In this document: positions 7,845 through 15,198 of the stretch, one piece after another
Position numbering within the stretch: the stretch's first letter is position 1
Layout: each line of letters begins with the position of its first letter
IMG/VR virus record: IMGVR_UViG_3300027782_000160
Location: 1-40,009 of that record
Reading direction: 5' to 3' (one strand)
Source: a virus
DNA: 40,009 nt
The notes under the pieces: model-generated
Told to the model about the DNA's origin: nothing
Seen by the model: the letters and a program-made list of their open reading frames with translations, nothing else
Databases searched by the model: none
Translations under genes and position numbers: made by a program

Positions 7845-8408
7845 ATGAAAACATTTATTGAATACTTAAAAGAAAATAAAGAAAACGAAAATGTTTCGCC
7901 TTTGAATAATAAAGATTATTTGAATGAAGGATCAATTTGTAAATACAATTTTCAATTCAAAAAATGGAGTGTCTTCCTCGAAAAAAAAGATGCTTGCTAT
8001 TATAAAGTTAAAAGCAGATATGATGTCTTTCCCTCGGCCTATGCAAGCGGGGCACTAGGAACTTGTAGAAAAAAAGGTTCTAAAAATTGGGGAAACTCTA
8101 GAAAAAATGAAACTACTGATTTAAATGAAGATATCTTTAAAGCAGAAAAAGAAAAAGGCTTGCGAGGATGGTTCGATAGAAATAATGGAAAAGGATGGAT
8201 AGACTGCAAAGCTAGTAAAAAAGGAAACCTCGTTTCTTGTGGCCGTAAAAAAGCTGGCAAAGGTGCTGAAAGAAAATATCCAGCATGTAGACCAACTTTG
8301 TCAGCATGTACCAAAATTGGTGTTAAAAGAAAAAAAAATAGTGAACCTGTTTCTTGGAAAAAGAAAATGCTTGAAATGCTAACATCTAATATTGAAATTA
8401 TAGAATAA
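7845..8408 (+). CDS. Tagged Cys-rich protein (DUF5872-like domain), predicted capsid cargo
   Basis: 187 residues. The N-terminal tag M-K-T-F-I-E-Y-L-K-E is followed by a second candidate cleavage site L26-N27-E28. After it comes a basic, Cys-rich domain: G-L-R-G-W-F-D-R, then G-W-I-D-C-K, then S-C-G-R-K-K, then Y-P-A-C-R-P-T and A-C-T-K. The W-x-D-C, C-G-R and Y-P-x-C-R-P order resembles the DUF5872-type domain of large phages and giant viruses, which probably binds zinc. Its function is unknown; the high Lys content would suit DNA binding in a packed head. Confidence 0.65.
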   Translation: MKTFIEYLKENKENENVSPLNNKDYLNEGSICKYNFQFKKWSVFLEKKDACYYKVKSRYDVFPSAYASGALGTCRKKGSKNWGNSRKNETTDLNEDIFKAEKEKGLRGWFDRNNGKGWIDCKASKKGNLVSCGRKKAGKGAERKYPACRPTLSACTKIGVKRKKNSEPVSWKKKMLEMLTSNIEIIE

Positions 8409-8413
8409 AAAAA

Positions 8414-8444
8414 CGGAATATTTTCGCCCTCCTAACACATATAT
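8414..8444 (+). repeat. CGGAA hairpin element, copy 4
   Basis: CGGAA-TAT-TTTCG at 8414-8426, then CCCTCCTAACACATATATAA. The late octamer is degraded here, and the next gene instead has a Shine-Dalgarno site (ACAGGAAA). Confidence 0.5.
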
Positions 8445-8472
8445 AACTTATTAATTTAAAACAGGAAATATT

Positions 8473-9405
8473 ATGAAATATAGCTTTAAACAATTTGTAG
8501 AAAATAAAGACCTAAACGAAGTTGGACAATATGTGTTCGGCCAAGGTGAAAACATGCCAAGCGTTGCCACTTCTTTAAATAATAACCCCACAGCAGGAAA
8601 TAGTGCTTTTCCACATCCCGATGCACGACCAGCGAATCCCCATGCAGGAATAGCGAAACATGATGATTTTCAAGTATATGATAAAAAAAATGTTAACTTA
8701 GGATCAAAAATAGGAGATGGTGGTTATGAAAAAGATATAAAAGGCAAAAGCATATTTAATGTTTCTAGAAGCACCGAAGGTGTTGATATCTCATTTACAG
8801 AAGAAATGAAACAACATCTAAATAATAATAATAAAAAAGTTGATATGGGTGAGAAACAATTTTTTGGAAAAAACAAACATAAAGAAAATGAAATGATAGT
8901 AAGCATTGGCAAAAGCATGCTTGCTGCTGCTGGAAGGATACTTGATAACCAACTTCAATTTGCACAAACAGATCTTAAAAATATGAGAATTACAAGAGAT
9001 GTTAGTTTTGAACCTATTTTTGAATTTTTAGCACAAGGCATGAAGGGAAATGTTAGTGTTTTCAAAAGACTCTTTCCTTTATTTGAAAGAGGACTTAAAA
9101 CAGTTGTTTATGAATTAAACCAAAAACAAAAAAGAAATATCGAACAATCTAAGACTGAAAAATCCCCTCTTGATCCACAAGTTTCTAGATATGATGCTAT
9201 AACAAAAGGAACTAGTTATAATATTGCTAATTATTACTTTGATAAGACAAACATAGAACTTAAAGGTTACAATGTTATATTCTCTGGTACTGATGAAGAA
9301 TTCAACGATTTTAGTTTGCCAAAAAATCCAAGAGATGCTTCTGATGATGCACGAAAACTAAAACAATCTAGGTACAACCCAGCTTTTCGACCTCCTACCG
9401 CATAA
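8473..9405 (+). CDS. Tagged protein of unknown function, predicted capsid cargo
   Basis: 310 residues. The N-terminus M-K-Y-S-F-K-Q-F-V-E-N-K-D-L-N-E is a variant of the tag, with a cleavage-type L14-N15-E16. A Pro/Asn/His-rich linker covers about residues 25-75. A mostly helical region at about 100-230 follows, and the C-terminus is polar. No known catalytic motif is seen. An AGGAAA site precedes ATG. The stop codon lies inside the late promoter of the next gene (CATAAATA at 9401), so the two genes are tightly joined. Confidence 0.6.
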   Translation: MKYSFKQFVENKDLNEVGQYVFGQGENMPSVATSLNNNPTAGNSAFPHPDARPANPHAGIAKHDDFQVYDKKNVNLGSKIGDGGYEKDIKGKSIFNVSRSTEGVDISFTEEMKQHLNNNNKKVDMGEKQFFGKNKHKENEMIVSIGKSMLAAAGRILDNQLQFAQTDLKNMRITRDVSFEPIFEFLAQGMKGNVSVFKRLFPLFERGLKTVVYELNQKQKRNIEQSKTEKSPLDPQVSRYDAITKGTSYNIANYYFDKTNIELKGYNVIFSGTDEEFNDFSLPKNPRDASDDARKLKQSRYNPAFRPPTA

Positions 9406-9408
9406 ATA
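9401..9408 (+). promoter_or_regulatory. Late promoter box CATAAATA, 4 nt from ATG
   Basis: CATAAATA overlaps the TAA of the previous gene and ends 4 nt before the ATG at 9413. The same 4-nt gap recurs at 10428, 32034 and 33535. Confidence 0.55.
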
Positions 9409-9412
9409 AAGT

Positions 9413-10393
9413 ATGAACTTTAAAACTTGGCTAATAAAAGAAGGTGCAATTCAAGTTCCATTTAAAGTATTTGAACCAATTATTACTGATTATTTCAATT
9501 ACTTGAAAAATAATATTGAAAAACCACAAAGAAAAGCCAAAAAATATAGCTTAGATTTCTCAAATACAAAATATGAATTTTTAAAACATCTTAACCCAAA
9601 ATTAAAAGTAAATTATAAAGGTTTTAAAGATAATACTGTTGGACATTATATTGGAGAAAAAGCAGATATTGCAATACACGATGACCAAACATATGAAGTA
9701 ACAGGATTTATAGAACTAAAATATGATTTGTTTAAAAATTTTTATTATTCTGGAATTGTTAATCCTGCAATGTATGGACTTGTAGAACATGAATTTACTC
9801 ATTTTTTACAACATTTACTTGATATCAATGAATACCTTAAAAACAATAAAACAATACCAGATAACATGGATATTATTCCAATTAAAACACATGGTGGTAG
9901 CGGGCCAAAAAGATTAACAAAATATCTGATGAAACAACAAGATGTTGATTTTTATGGTGATAATTTAAAAACAAACAAACGCATAGATCACGAAAAAAGA
10001 CCAATAGAATTTCAAACTAATCTTATTTCTGTTTTAGACAAAATACAATCAAACTTTGTAAATGCATTTTTAAGTGGAAATTTAAACCCAAGTTATTTTT
10101 CTTATCCTTATGACATTGTAAAAACTATCAAAACTAAAGAAGCTTTTGAAAAAAATAAAAATGCAATAGTTGAATTTTTAAACAACCCAATAGAAAAAAA
10201 GAAATTTATTCTTTCATCTAAAAAAGGACAGCTTAGAATTGATAGCGATGACTTAACAAATGTTAAGAAATATAACACAAAATTGTACAATTGGTACTTA
10301 AATGAAATTTATAAAAACTTTGTAACAAAAGATATCGAAGAAAATAAACTAAATTACTTAGCTGATCTGTATTTCTTTTCCAAAAAAACCTAA
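9413..10393 (+). CDS. Tagged zinc metalloprotease-like protein (HEFTH), predicted capsid cargo
   Basis: 326 residues. The tag M-N-F-K-T-W-L-I-K-E contains a candidate cleavage site I8-K9-E10. H126-E-F-T-H130 is a complete HExxH zinc-metalloprotease motif (V-E-H-E-F-T-H-F-L-Q-H). A conserved-looking R-P-I-E-F-Q-T-N places E199 as a possible third zinc ligand, as in gluzincin-type enzymes. There is no signal peptide. If packaged, it could act on head proteins during maturation or on host proteins after injection. No Shine-Dalgarno site is seen; the late octamer ends 4 nt before ATG. Confidence 0.7.
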   Translation: MNFKTWLIKEGAIQVPFKVFEPIITDYFNYLKNNIEKPQRKAKKYSLDFSNTKYEFLKHLNPKLKVNYKGFKDNTVGHYIGEKADIAIHDDQTYEVTGFIELKYDLFKNFYYSGIVNPAMYGLVEHEFTHFLQHLLDINEYLKNNKTIPDNMDIIPIKTHGGSGPKRLTKYLMKQQDVDFYGDNLKTNKRIDHEKRPIEFQTNLISVLDKIQSNFVNAFLSGNLNPSYFSYPYDIVKTIKTKEAFEKNKNAIVEFLNNPIEKKKFILSSKKGQLRIDSDDLTNVKKYNTKLYNWYLNEIYKNFVTKDIEENKLNYLADLYFFSKKT

Positions 10394-10404
10394 TAAATAA
10401 AAAA

Positions 10405-10435
10405 CGGAACATTTTCTTTATTTAACCTATAAATA
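10405..10435 (+). promoter_or_regulatory. Partial CGGAA element with late promoter TATAAATA
   Basis: CGGAACATTTTC keeps the left arm of the intergenic hairpin but has lost the final G of the right arm. A perfect TATAAATA follows at 10428-10435, ending 4 nt before the ATG at 10440. Confidence 0.6.
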
Positions 10436-10439
10436 CACC

Positions 10440-11039
10440 ATGAACTTTAAAACTTGGCTTGAATCTGAAGACTACAGAGGAACACATCAAGCTCCAAGCA
10501 ATGAAAACTCTCCACTTCATGATTTAACTAATACTTATCCAGATGATATCTATAGCCCAAATGGTGCAAGATATTATGGACATGGCAATCCTAGTATAGA
10601 TAACTATACCATTAGTATCATTCAATCTGCTCGTAATAAACCAAATATGCAAGTTAAAATTTATAGAGCTATGCCAAAAGTACTTTCTAGCCAAGAAAAA
10701 ATAAATGATCTGGAAAAACAAAAAAAGTATATTCAGAAAACAGGAAAAATACCTCCTGCTGCTATAGATTATCTTGGCTCCGCTATCTCTTATTTTAATC
10801 CTTCTAAATACTATGAAATTCTTAATAAAGAATTAGAAAAAATAAACTCCCAACCTCTTGTTGAAAAAGATAAAATACAAATAAACTCTGGTGATTGGGT
10901 TACAATAAATAAAGAGTATGCAGTTGAACACGGAGAATCTAGCTTACTTGGCAAATACAGAATTTTAACCAAAACTGTTCCAGCTAAAACACTCTTTACC
11001 AATGGCGATTCAATTCATGAATGGGGCTATAACCCTTAA
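10440..11039 (+). CDS. Tagged ADP-ribosyltransferase-like protein, predicted capsid cargo
   Basis: 199 residues. The tag M-N-F-K-T-W-L-E-S-E is followed directly by Y-R-G-T-H-Q-A-P. Later come V-K-I-Y-R-A-M-P (R76), I-N-S-G-D-W-V-T-I near residues 140-155, Y-A-V-E-H-G-E-S and a terminal S-I-H-E-W-G-Y (E194). An arginine on the first strand, a central beta motif and a late glutamate are arranged as in ART-fold toxins and phage mono-ADP-ribosyltransferases; this is motif reading only. T4 Alt is a packaged ADP-ribosyltransferase carrying a capsid tag, which makes the context consistent. A clean (L/I)-x-E site is not visible near the tag. Confidence 0.55.
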   Translation: MNFKTWLESEDYRGTHQAPSNENSPLHDLTNTYPDDIYSPNGARYYGHGNPSIDNYTISIIQSARNKPNMQVKIYRAMPKVLSSQEKINDLEKQKKYIQKTGKIPPAAIDYLGSAISYFNPSKYYEILNKELEKINSQPLVEKDKIQINSGDWVTINKEYAVEHGESSLLGKYRILTKTVPAKTLFTNGDSIHEWGYNP

Positions 11040-11406
11040 TTCAAAAACCCTCTCTCTGAAAAAAATTATAACCCCCGCAATTTTTTAAAACCTATCCATA
11101 CTTTTTTAAAAAGATTTTTACCCCCATACCTTAATATAACTTAGTTTAACTTTGTAATACTTAGTATAACATAACCAACTTATGCAAAACCTAGTGGAAA
11201 AAAGTAAGAACACCTTCAAACAAAGGAGTCACTATAGCAAATGGGTATATGCTACAAACCATATCTCAAATGTTTTTTATTTTTAATTTATTAATTTTTA
11301 ATTTTGTAATTTTTTATTATTAATATTTTAATACTATCTTTGTCTTTAATAGACTACAAAAAAAACCAAGGTGGCCAGCCTTGGTTTCTTCTGTTGCTAC
11401 TTGCTG
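11040..11406. other. Gene-free junction between late (+) and early (-) blocks
   Basis: AT-rich sequence with long A and T runs and short C runs (ACCCCC). It holds no convincing gene; a 17-codon ATG frame after AAAGGAG at about 11223 is too short to call. The terminator at 11358 ends the leftward early unit. Confidence 0.6.
11358..11387 (-). terminator. CCAAGG-type terminator, copy 1
   Basis: Read leftward: AACCAAGGCTGGCCACCTTGG followed by eight or more T. It lies 20 nt after the stop of the gene at 11407. The same stem recurs at 12139, 12669, 15774 and 16746. Confidence 0.85.
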
Positions 11407-11877
11407 TTACCTCCTGCTCTCTGAGTAAGAAGTAATCAGGATGTTCAAGACCTTATCGGCTAGTTCATCCATGTCGATCTTGTCATACACAGATGAGGCC
11501 ATGTCTTCAAGGTCTATGTTCTCTGCAACCTTGGAAGCAACTTCATCCATGTCGATCTTGTCAGTCATGTCCATCTCTTCTGCAACTTCCGCAGCTGTGA
11601 TATCCATAGCCTCAACAATACCTGAACGGCTTATGTGTCTCGACAAGTCTTTCAGGTTTATATTTTCTGCTATCTCCAAGGCTCCCGCCTTGTTAGACAG
11701 TTCAAACTTCATACCATCAACCTCTTCAACCTGAAGTTGAAGAGCAGCAGCAAGCGAAGCTACCTCAGCCTCAGCCCTTCCAAGCTTCTCAAGGGTGTTG
11801 GGTAGGTTGACAACAGCTACAGCAACATTGCGAACAGCAACCATACCAGCAACCACACCAGCAAAAAACTTCTTCAT
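11407..11877 (-). CDS. Membrane-anchored coiled-coil protein with IDMDE repeats
   Basis: 156 residues. Residues 1-25 are basic then hydrophobic (K-K-F-F-A-G-V-V-A-G-M-V-A-V), suggesting a membrane anchor or uncleaved signal. Residues 30-60 form a coiled coil. The C-terminal half holds degenerate units of about 15 residues built on I-D-M-D-E-(V/L)-A-x-K-V and I-D-L-E-D-M-A. GC is higher than in the neighbours. It is the last early gene before the late block. ATG at 11877 lies 6 nt from GGGAG of its pseudoknot leader. Function is unknown. Confidence 0.7.
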   Translation of the reverse strand: MKKFFAGVVAGMVAVRNVAVAVVNLPNTLEKLGRAEAEVASLAAALQLQVEEVDGMKFELSNKAGALEIAENINLKDLSRHISRSGIVEAMDITAAEVAEEMDMTDKIDMDEVASKVAENIDLEDMASSVYDKIDMDELADKVLNILITSYSESRR

Positions 11878-11976
11878 GATACACTCCCTGTGTTCGGGTT
11901 TTCAGTAAGGCTGGATAGTATGAACACCTTACACACCAGCTATTAGTAATTATAGCATCGTACTTGTATAAGTCAA
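11878..11976 (-). promoter_or_regulatory. Promoter and pseudoknot leader L1 (GTGTTC/GAACAC class)
   Basis: Promoter TTGACT (11976-11971), 16 bp, TATAAT (11954-11949). The hairpin GCTGG...CCAGC (11940-11936 with 11914-11910) begins at about +1. Loop GTGTTC (11927-11922) is complementary to GAACAC (11895-11890), which abuts AGGGAG. Confidence 0.8.
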
Positions 11977-12002
11977 GAACATTTAATACTTTCTTTCAAT
12001 AA

Positions 12003-12070
12003 AGTTACTCAAGTATACTTTGGAACGCTTATGCTTCCGAAGGAAGTCTTTAAAGTACACCTGAGTAACT
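12003..12070. repeat. AGTTACTC palindrome P1 (minus orientation)
   Basis: Arms AGTTACTCAAGTATACTTT and AAAGTACACCTGAGTAACT enclose an inner CTTCCGAAGGAAG hairpin. The two arm mismatches become G-U pairs only when the minus strand is transcribed. Confidence 0.8.
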
Positions 12071-12138
12071 TTGTCAATTGCAATTAAAAGATATGTTATG
12101 TCTTTTATATTTAATACCTTTTTAGTCTTTAATATGCT

Positions 12139-12168
12139 AAAAAAAAACCAAGGTGGTAAGCCTTGGTT
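12139..12168 (-). terminator. CCAAGG-type terminator, copy 2
   Basis: Read leftward: AACCAAGGCTTACCACCTTGG, then a T run. It follows the gene at 12184 by about 15 nt. Confidence 0.85.
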
Positions 12169-12183
12169 CCTTTTGTTGTTTTT

Positions 12184-12369
12184 TTACTTGGGTTGTTCGA
12201 TCCCCTTAATTTTCATCATCTCCAGGCACTTAGGACAACCAACCACCTTAACTCCTTCGAGCCTAGCATGGTTTGTTGCAAGGGTGCTGCCCCCGCACAA
12301 TAATCCATGTGGCCCCGAAAGATGGCATTTGTTGTCTATCACATTTCCCTTGTTACCATAGATCATCAT
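12184..12369 (-). CDS. Small four-cysteine zinc-ribbon-like protein
   Basis: 61 residues from ATG at 12369, chosen because GGGAG of leader L2 sits 7 nt upstream; an upstream ATG at 12429 would lie inside the leader stem. It contains C-H-L-S-G-P-H-G-L-L-C-G and, 25 residues later, C-P-K-C, a pattern suited to one structural zinc. Size and lone position between a leader and a terminator suggest a single-gene early unit. Function is unknown. Confidence 0.65.
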   Translation of the reverse strand: MMIYGNKGNVIDNKCHLSGPHGLLCGGSTLATNHARLEGVKVVGCPKCLEMMKIKGIEQPK

Positions 12370-12469
12370 AACTCGACTCCCTGTGTTCGGGTTTTTAGTA
12401 AAGCTGGATAGCATGAACACCTTACACACCAGCTATTGGTAATCATAGCACCTTACTTGTATAAGTCAA
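12370..12469 (-). promoter_or_regulatory. Promoter and pseudoknot leader L2 (GTGTTC/GAACAC class)
   Basis: TTGACT (12469-12464), 16 bp, TATGAT (12447-12442). Stem GCTGG/CCAGC. Loop GTGTTC (12420-12415) pairs with GAACAC (12388-12383) next to AGGGAG. Confidence 0.8.
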
Positions 12470-12495
12470 GAACATTTAATACTTTTTTCCAATAA

Positions 12496-12588
12496 AGTTA
12501 CTCAGGTGTACTTTGGAAAGCTTGCCCCTCCGAAGGAGGTCTTTAAAGTACGCTTGAGTAACTAATTTAAAAGTACACTTGAGTAACT
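12496..12588. repeat. AGTTACTC palindrome P2 plus extra half-site
   Basis: P2 is 12496-12563, with arms AGTTACTCAGGTGTACTTT and AAAGTACGCTTGAGTAACT and inner hairpin CCTCCGAAGGAGG. A further half-site AAAGTACACTTGAGTAACT follows at 12570-12588. It lies 27 bp upstream of the L2 -35 box. Confidence 0.85.
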
Positions 12589-12668
12589 TTGAAGATATGG
12601 AATGTCTTCTATATTAAATACATTGTATGTCTTTAATATTAAATACCTTATATGTCTTTAATAGGTAT

Positions 12669-12697
12669 AAAAAAAAACCAAGGTGGTTAGCCTTGGC
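12669..12697 (-). terminator. CCAAGG-type terminator, copy 3
   Basis: Read leftward: GCCAAGGCTAACCACCTTGG then a T run. It follows the gene at 12717. Between it and P2 lie AT-rich repeats related to the 25-mers at 15516. Confidence 0.85.
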
Positions 12698-12716
12698 TTG
12701 TTGAGATACTAAACTA

Positions 12717-13124
12717 TTAACCCCACCACACTCCACCACTTTCAACAAGCATATTTACTTGTTCTGGATTGGTTGCAATGTCGAACTTTCCAGCACTTAT
12801 CAAGAGTGCTTTTACTTCTTCCGCATTGGTTGCAATCCCGCTAAATTCCTCATGTCCAAATTTGGTTACCAATCCCCAACCAAATTTGCCCCAACCCTCC
12901 GAAAGAAAATTGTCTATCACCCCGAAAACAGGGTGATCGTTTAAAGCAGACCATCTTAAGTATTTTGGGTCTTTTATTTGATCTACGATCTGATTGGTAT
13001 CAGGGAACTTCACGATAAGTTCCTTTTTAAACAATTCCATTGCTTCCACACTACCCGCTGGAACACCAGCAAGTATTTCGATAATTTTGTTTTCTTTTGC
13101 CATTGGATAAAGTCTTGTTCCCAT
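12717..13124 (-). CDS. Hypothetical early protein
   Basis: 135 residues. ATG at 13124 is placed by GGGAG of leader L3, with 9 nt between. The protein has a short basic N-terminus, helical segments at about 10-50 (E-N-K-I-I-E-I-L-A, then V-E-A-M-E-L-F-K-K-E-L), a Trp/Gly-rich patch F-L-S-E-G-W-G-K-F-G-W-G, and a repeated A-T-N-(A/P)-E-(E/Q)-V motif near the C-terminus. No family was recognised. It is a single-gene unit with its own terminator. Confidence 0.65.
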   Translation of the reverse strand: MGTRLYPMAKENKIIEILAGVPAGSVEAMELFKKELIVKFPDTNQIVDQIKDPKYLRWSALNDHPVFGVIDNFLSEGWGKFGWGLVTKFGHEEFSGIATNAEEVKALLISAGKFDIATNPEQVNMLVESGGVWWG

Positions 13125-13227
13125 GATTCTAAACTCCCTGCGTTCTGGTTAGTTTGTAAAGCTGGTCAACTTGAACGCAATGTTGGCCAGCACAATTAAA
13201 CATATGGCATAATTAAAAAATTGTCAA
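13125..13227 (-). promoter_or_regulatory. Promoter and pseudoknot leader L3 (GCGTTC/GAACGC class)
   Basis: TTGACA (13227-13222), 17 bp, TATGTT (13204-13199). Stem GCTGGCCAAC/GTTGACCAGC has one C-A mismatch. Loop TGCGTTC (13179-13173) pairs perfectly with GAACGCA (13145-13139), directly before GGGAG. Confidence 0.85.
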
Positions 13228-13268
13228 GAACAAAGTAACAAATTTTATAAAAAGATTAATCTTTTATT

Positions 13269-13344
13269 ATTTGCGTTTTAACGCATTGTTTCACAAAGTT
13301 GATCTAAGACTCACTTAAGCAAACAAAGTCTTAAAAACGCAAAT
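13269..13344 (-). ncRNA. Possible branched RNA structure
   Basis: An 11-bp outer stem ATTTGCGTTTT/AAAACGCAAAT (13269-13279 with 13334-13344) encloses AAGACT...AGTCTT and TTTGT-GAA-ACAA hairpins when read leftward, giving a three-way-junction shape. It lies between the 30-codon gene at 13430 and the L3 promoter. Transcription of this stretch is not shown. Confidence 0.3.
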
Positions 13345-13349
13345 CTAGG

Positions 13350-13398
13350 TGGGCTATCTGGTAAAGCAAATAGCCCTTAGCTATACAACTAAGGGCTA
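13350..13398 (-). terminator. Two overlapping, mutually exclusive hairpins
   Basis: Read leftward, TAGCCCTTAG/CTAAGGGCTA form a 10-bp stem. The same GGGCTA can instead pair with a downstream TAGCCC (GGGCTATTTG...CAGATAGCCC). It follows the small gene at 13430 and is terminator- or attenuator-like, though the T run is poor. Confidence 0.45.
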
Positions 13399-13429
13399 TG
13401 ATGATAAGGGATAATGATAAGGGATAGGA

Positions 13430-13522
13430 TTAAAAAAGTATTCGATCCCCGAACAACTGGAAGATAATCCACATTTGGTAGTATTCCGAAAACAAGTAAC
13501 CATGTTCTAAAATAGCAAACAT
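13430..13522 (-). CDS. 30-residue early peptide
   Basis: The ATG at 13522 is followed by 30 codons rich in aromatic residues (M-F-A-I-L-E-H-G-Y-L-F-S-E-Y-Y-Q-M-W) and ends in TAA. It is called a gene only because a Shine-Dalgarno GGGAG sits 7 nt upstream in a leader resembling L1 and L2 (CTCGACTCCC when read on the plus strand). It may be a true micropeptide, a leader peptide for the alternative hairpins just downstream, or the start of a decayed gene. Confidence 0.45.
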   Translation of the reverse strand: MFAILEHGYLFSEYYQMWIIFQLFGDRILF

Positions 13523-13600
13523 AACTCGACTCCCTTGGTGTTTTCAAACAGGGTTAGCAACAGTAGCAACCCTTACACATTTAATATCGGCAACCAACCA
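13523..13600 (-). promoter_or_regulatory. Divergent leader L4
   Basis: A stem AGGGTT/AACCCT (13573-13568 with 13555-13550) precedes AAGGGAG. The loop is complementary to the pre-Shine-Dalgarno segment over only four bases (TGTT/AACA), so the pseudoknot is weak or lost. No good -35 box is visible. Confidence 0.4.
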
Positions 13601-13626
13601 AACAATATTAACTTTATTTTAAAAAT

Positions 13627-13694
13627 AGTTACTCAGGTGTACTTTAGAAAAGTTGTTCCTCCTTCGGAGGTTCTTAAAGTACGCTTGAGTAACT
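13627..13694. repeat. AGTTACTC palindrome P3
   Basis: Arms AGTTACTCAGGTGTACTTT and AAAGTACGCTTGAGTAACT with inner CCTCCTTCGGAGG. Plus orientation, just upstream of the L4 region. Confidence 0.8.
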
Positions 13695-13798
13695 ATTCAA
13701 AGTATATTAAGACTAAACTACTCTTTAATATATTTATACATAAATGTATTCTTATATTAATATATTGGTGGTATTAATATATTAAATGTTTATAGTAT

Positions 13799-13865
13799 AG
13801 TTACTCAAGCGTACTTTAGTACAATTTTTTTCGGTGAGGTTTTTTTAAAGTACACCTGAGTAACT
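13799..13865. repeat. AGTTACTC palindrome P4 (minus orientation)
   Basis: Arms AGTTACTCAAGCGTACTTT and AAAGTACACCTGAGTAACT. The arm differences form G-U pairs only on the minus strand. The gap between P3 and P4 is AT-rich with no gene. Confidence 0.8.
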
Positions 13866-13879
13866 AATTTTAATTTGCA

Positions 13880-13920
13880 TTGATGATATAGCATAGTGAT
13901 ATAGATTGATGATATAGATA
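13880..13920. repeat. GATGATAT/AGTGATAT repeats, short array
   Basis: Three alternating units of about 13 nt (TGATGATATAGCA, TAGTGATATAGAT). Longer arrays of the same units lie at 17952, 19144 and 26334. Confidence 0.75.
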
Positions 13921-13950
13921 TATTGATACTGTCTTTGTATGGTATAGGAC

Positions 13951-13991
13951 AAAAAGAAAAGGCAGGGATATTTCACCCTGCCTTGTCTTTT
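13951..13991 (-). terminator. Terminator after DUF932 gene
   Basis: Read leftward: GGCAGGGTGAAATATCCCTGCC then TTTTCTTTTT. It lies about 28 nt after the stop at 14011 and differs from the CCAAGG type. Confidence 0.85.
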
Positions 13992-14010
13992 GTTTTACCT
14001 AGCCTGAACT

Positions 14011-15198
14011 TTATGCAAAGATAAGATCCCTGCCGAGGATGCTTTCGCAATCCTTGACCTGAAGGGCATTGGCCTTGTTGCGAAGACCGATCCATTCATC
14101 ATGGCTGAACTGGCCAAGTTCCCCGCCAATCTCATTCATCTTGGTATTGGAAATCTCAGGAAGCCTTTGGGAACCCCTTGTAATGCTGTTCGCAATACCG
14201 AACAAGGTTCGAGCATACTGAGGGGTTTCGCTGCGTTCAATCCCCCAACCAGTATGCGTGGCTTCGATTTCGAGTTGCGTAAGCTTGTAAGCTTGTGCAA
14301 CTGAAGCGAACAAAGGGGTCATTGTGGAACCATCGTTTCCAAGCGTGAAATGCTTGGTTCTTTGGAATCCCTCGATCATGCGGGGCATTGCTGCCATGTG
14401 GTCTTGTATACCACTTTGAATAAGAGACTGAATGTGTCTCAAATCAATAGTGCCCCTATGCACCACATTCAACCCCGCTTGACCCCGCACCCCGATCATG
14501 CCATTAGTACACACCAACCTAAGAATACCCGCTTCCAGCGTTAGCCTATGGGTTCCGATTTCGCTGTTCGTGAACTTGATAAGTCCACCGTAGTTACTGT
14601 CATCCATGATAGCTTCGCTGGAGGGAATAAACACCGAAAAGCTAAGATAGTCTTCGGTACTCAAATCCGTTACAACATGGCTTTTAGCATCTTCTGGCAA
14701 ATAACGCTGGATCTGATCCAGCATCCAGGAATTATTGACAATAGCATATTTGTCGCTCAAAAGTGCCCTGCAAGAATTATCAGAATCATTCAATCTAAAA
14801 AGGAAGTTTTTGTTTTCCGCTTCAGATTCAAAATGAATCTTGATTAAATTTTGCAAACAAGCGTGATACTCAGGTGATTCTGAAGCTTCAAGCTTAAGAA
14901 TGGTAGAAATCCCGATTTTAAACTTTTGGCTTAACTGGCTGTAGGCATGGCGGGTAGGTCGATAATGAAGACCTTTTTCCCGATCCAAGAAAGTAAACTT
15001 CCCATTGATCGGGTGTACAGATGGAACAATCCTGGAATTAGTTGCATCAACCTTTGTGGTGATATCAGCGTAATTGCTCTTACGAGCGTTGTAAGCTTCA
15101 AGCACCGTTTCTAGGGGTTTTCCCTTAGTGTAGGCAGCAATCCTTCGTGCTGCATTGGTGTTGATGGTTGCGGGGGTGGTGGTGATTGCAGTACTCAT
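14011..15198 (-). CDS. DUF932 family protein
   Basis: 395 residues. Residues 145-156 read A-L-L-S-D-K-Y-A-I-V-N-N, the hallmark segment of DUF932 (phage/plasmid-like TIGR03299-type proteins), followed by an extended beta-rich region with a N-G-M-I-G motif. These proteins are common in plasmids and large phages; their role is unresolved, with links to DNA replication or defence islands. Codon use is more GC-rich than in neighbouring genes, suggesting separate acquisition. It forms a single-gene unit with its own promoter, leader L5 and terminator. The start is supported by AAGGG 9 nt upstream. Confidence 0.8.
   Translation of the reverse strand: MSTAITTTPATINTNAARRIAAYTKGKPLETVLEAYNARKSNYADITTKVDATNSRIVPSVHPINGKFTFLDREKGLHYRPTRHAYSQLSQKFKIGISTILKLEASESPEYHACLQNLIKIHFESEAENKNFLFRLNDSDNSCRALLSDKYAIVNNSWMLDQIQRYLPEDAKSHVVTDLSTEDYLSFSVFIPSSEAIMDDSNYGGLIKFTNSEIGTHRLTLEAGILRLVCTNGMIGVRGQAGLNVVHRGTIDLRHIQSLIQSGIQDHMAAMPRMIEGFQRTKHFTLGNDGSTMTPLFASVAQAYKLTQLEIEATHTGWGIERSETPQYARTLFGIANSITRGSQRLPEISNTKMNEIGGELGQFSHDEWIGLRNKANALQVKDCESILGRDLIFA

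Noticed and set aside
11223-11290. 17-codon plus-strand frame after AAAGGAG
   Set aside because: Too short and without context; no promoter or similarity to support it.
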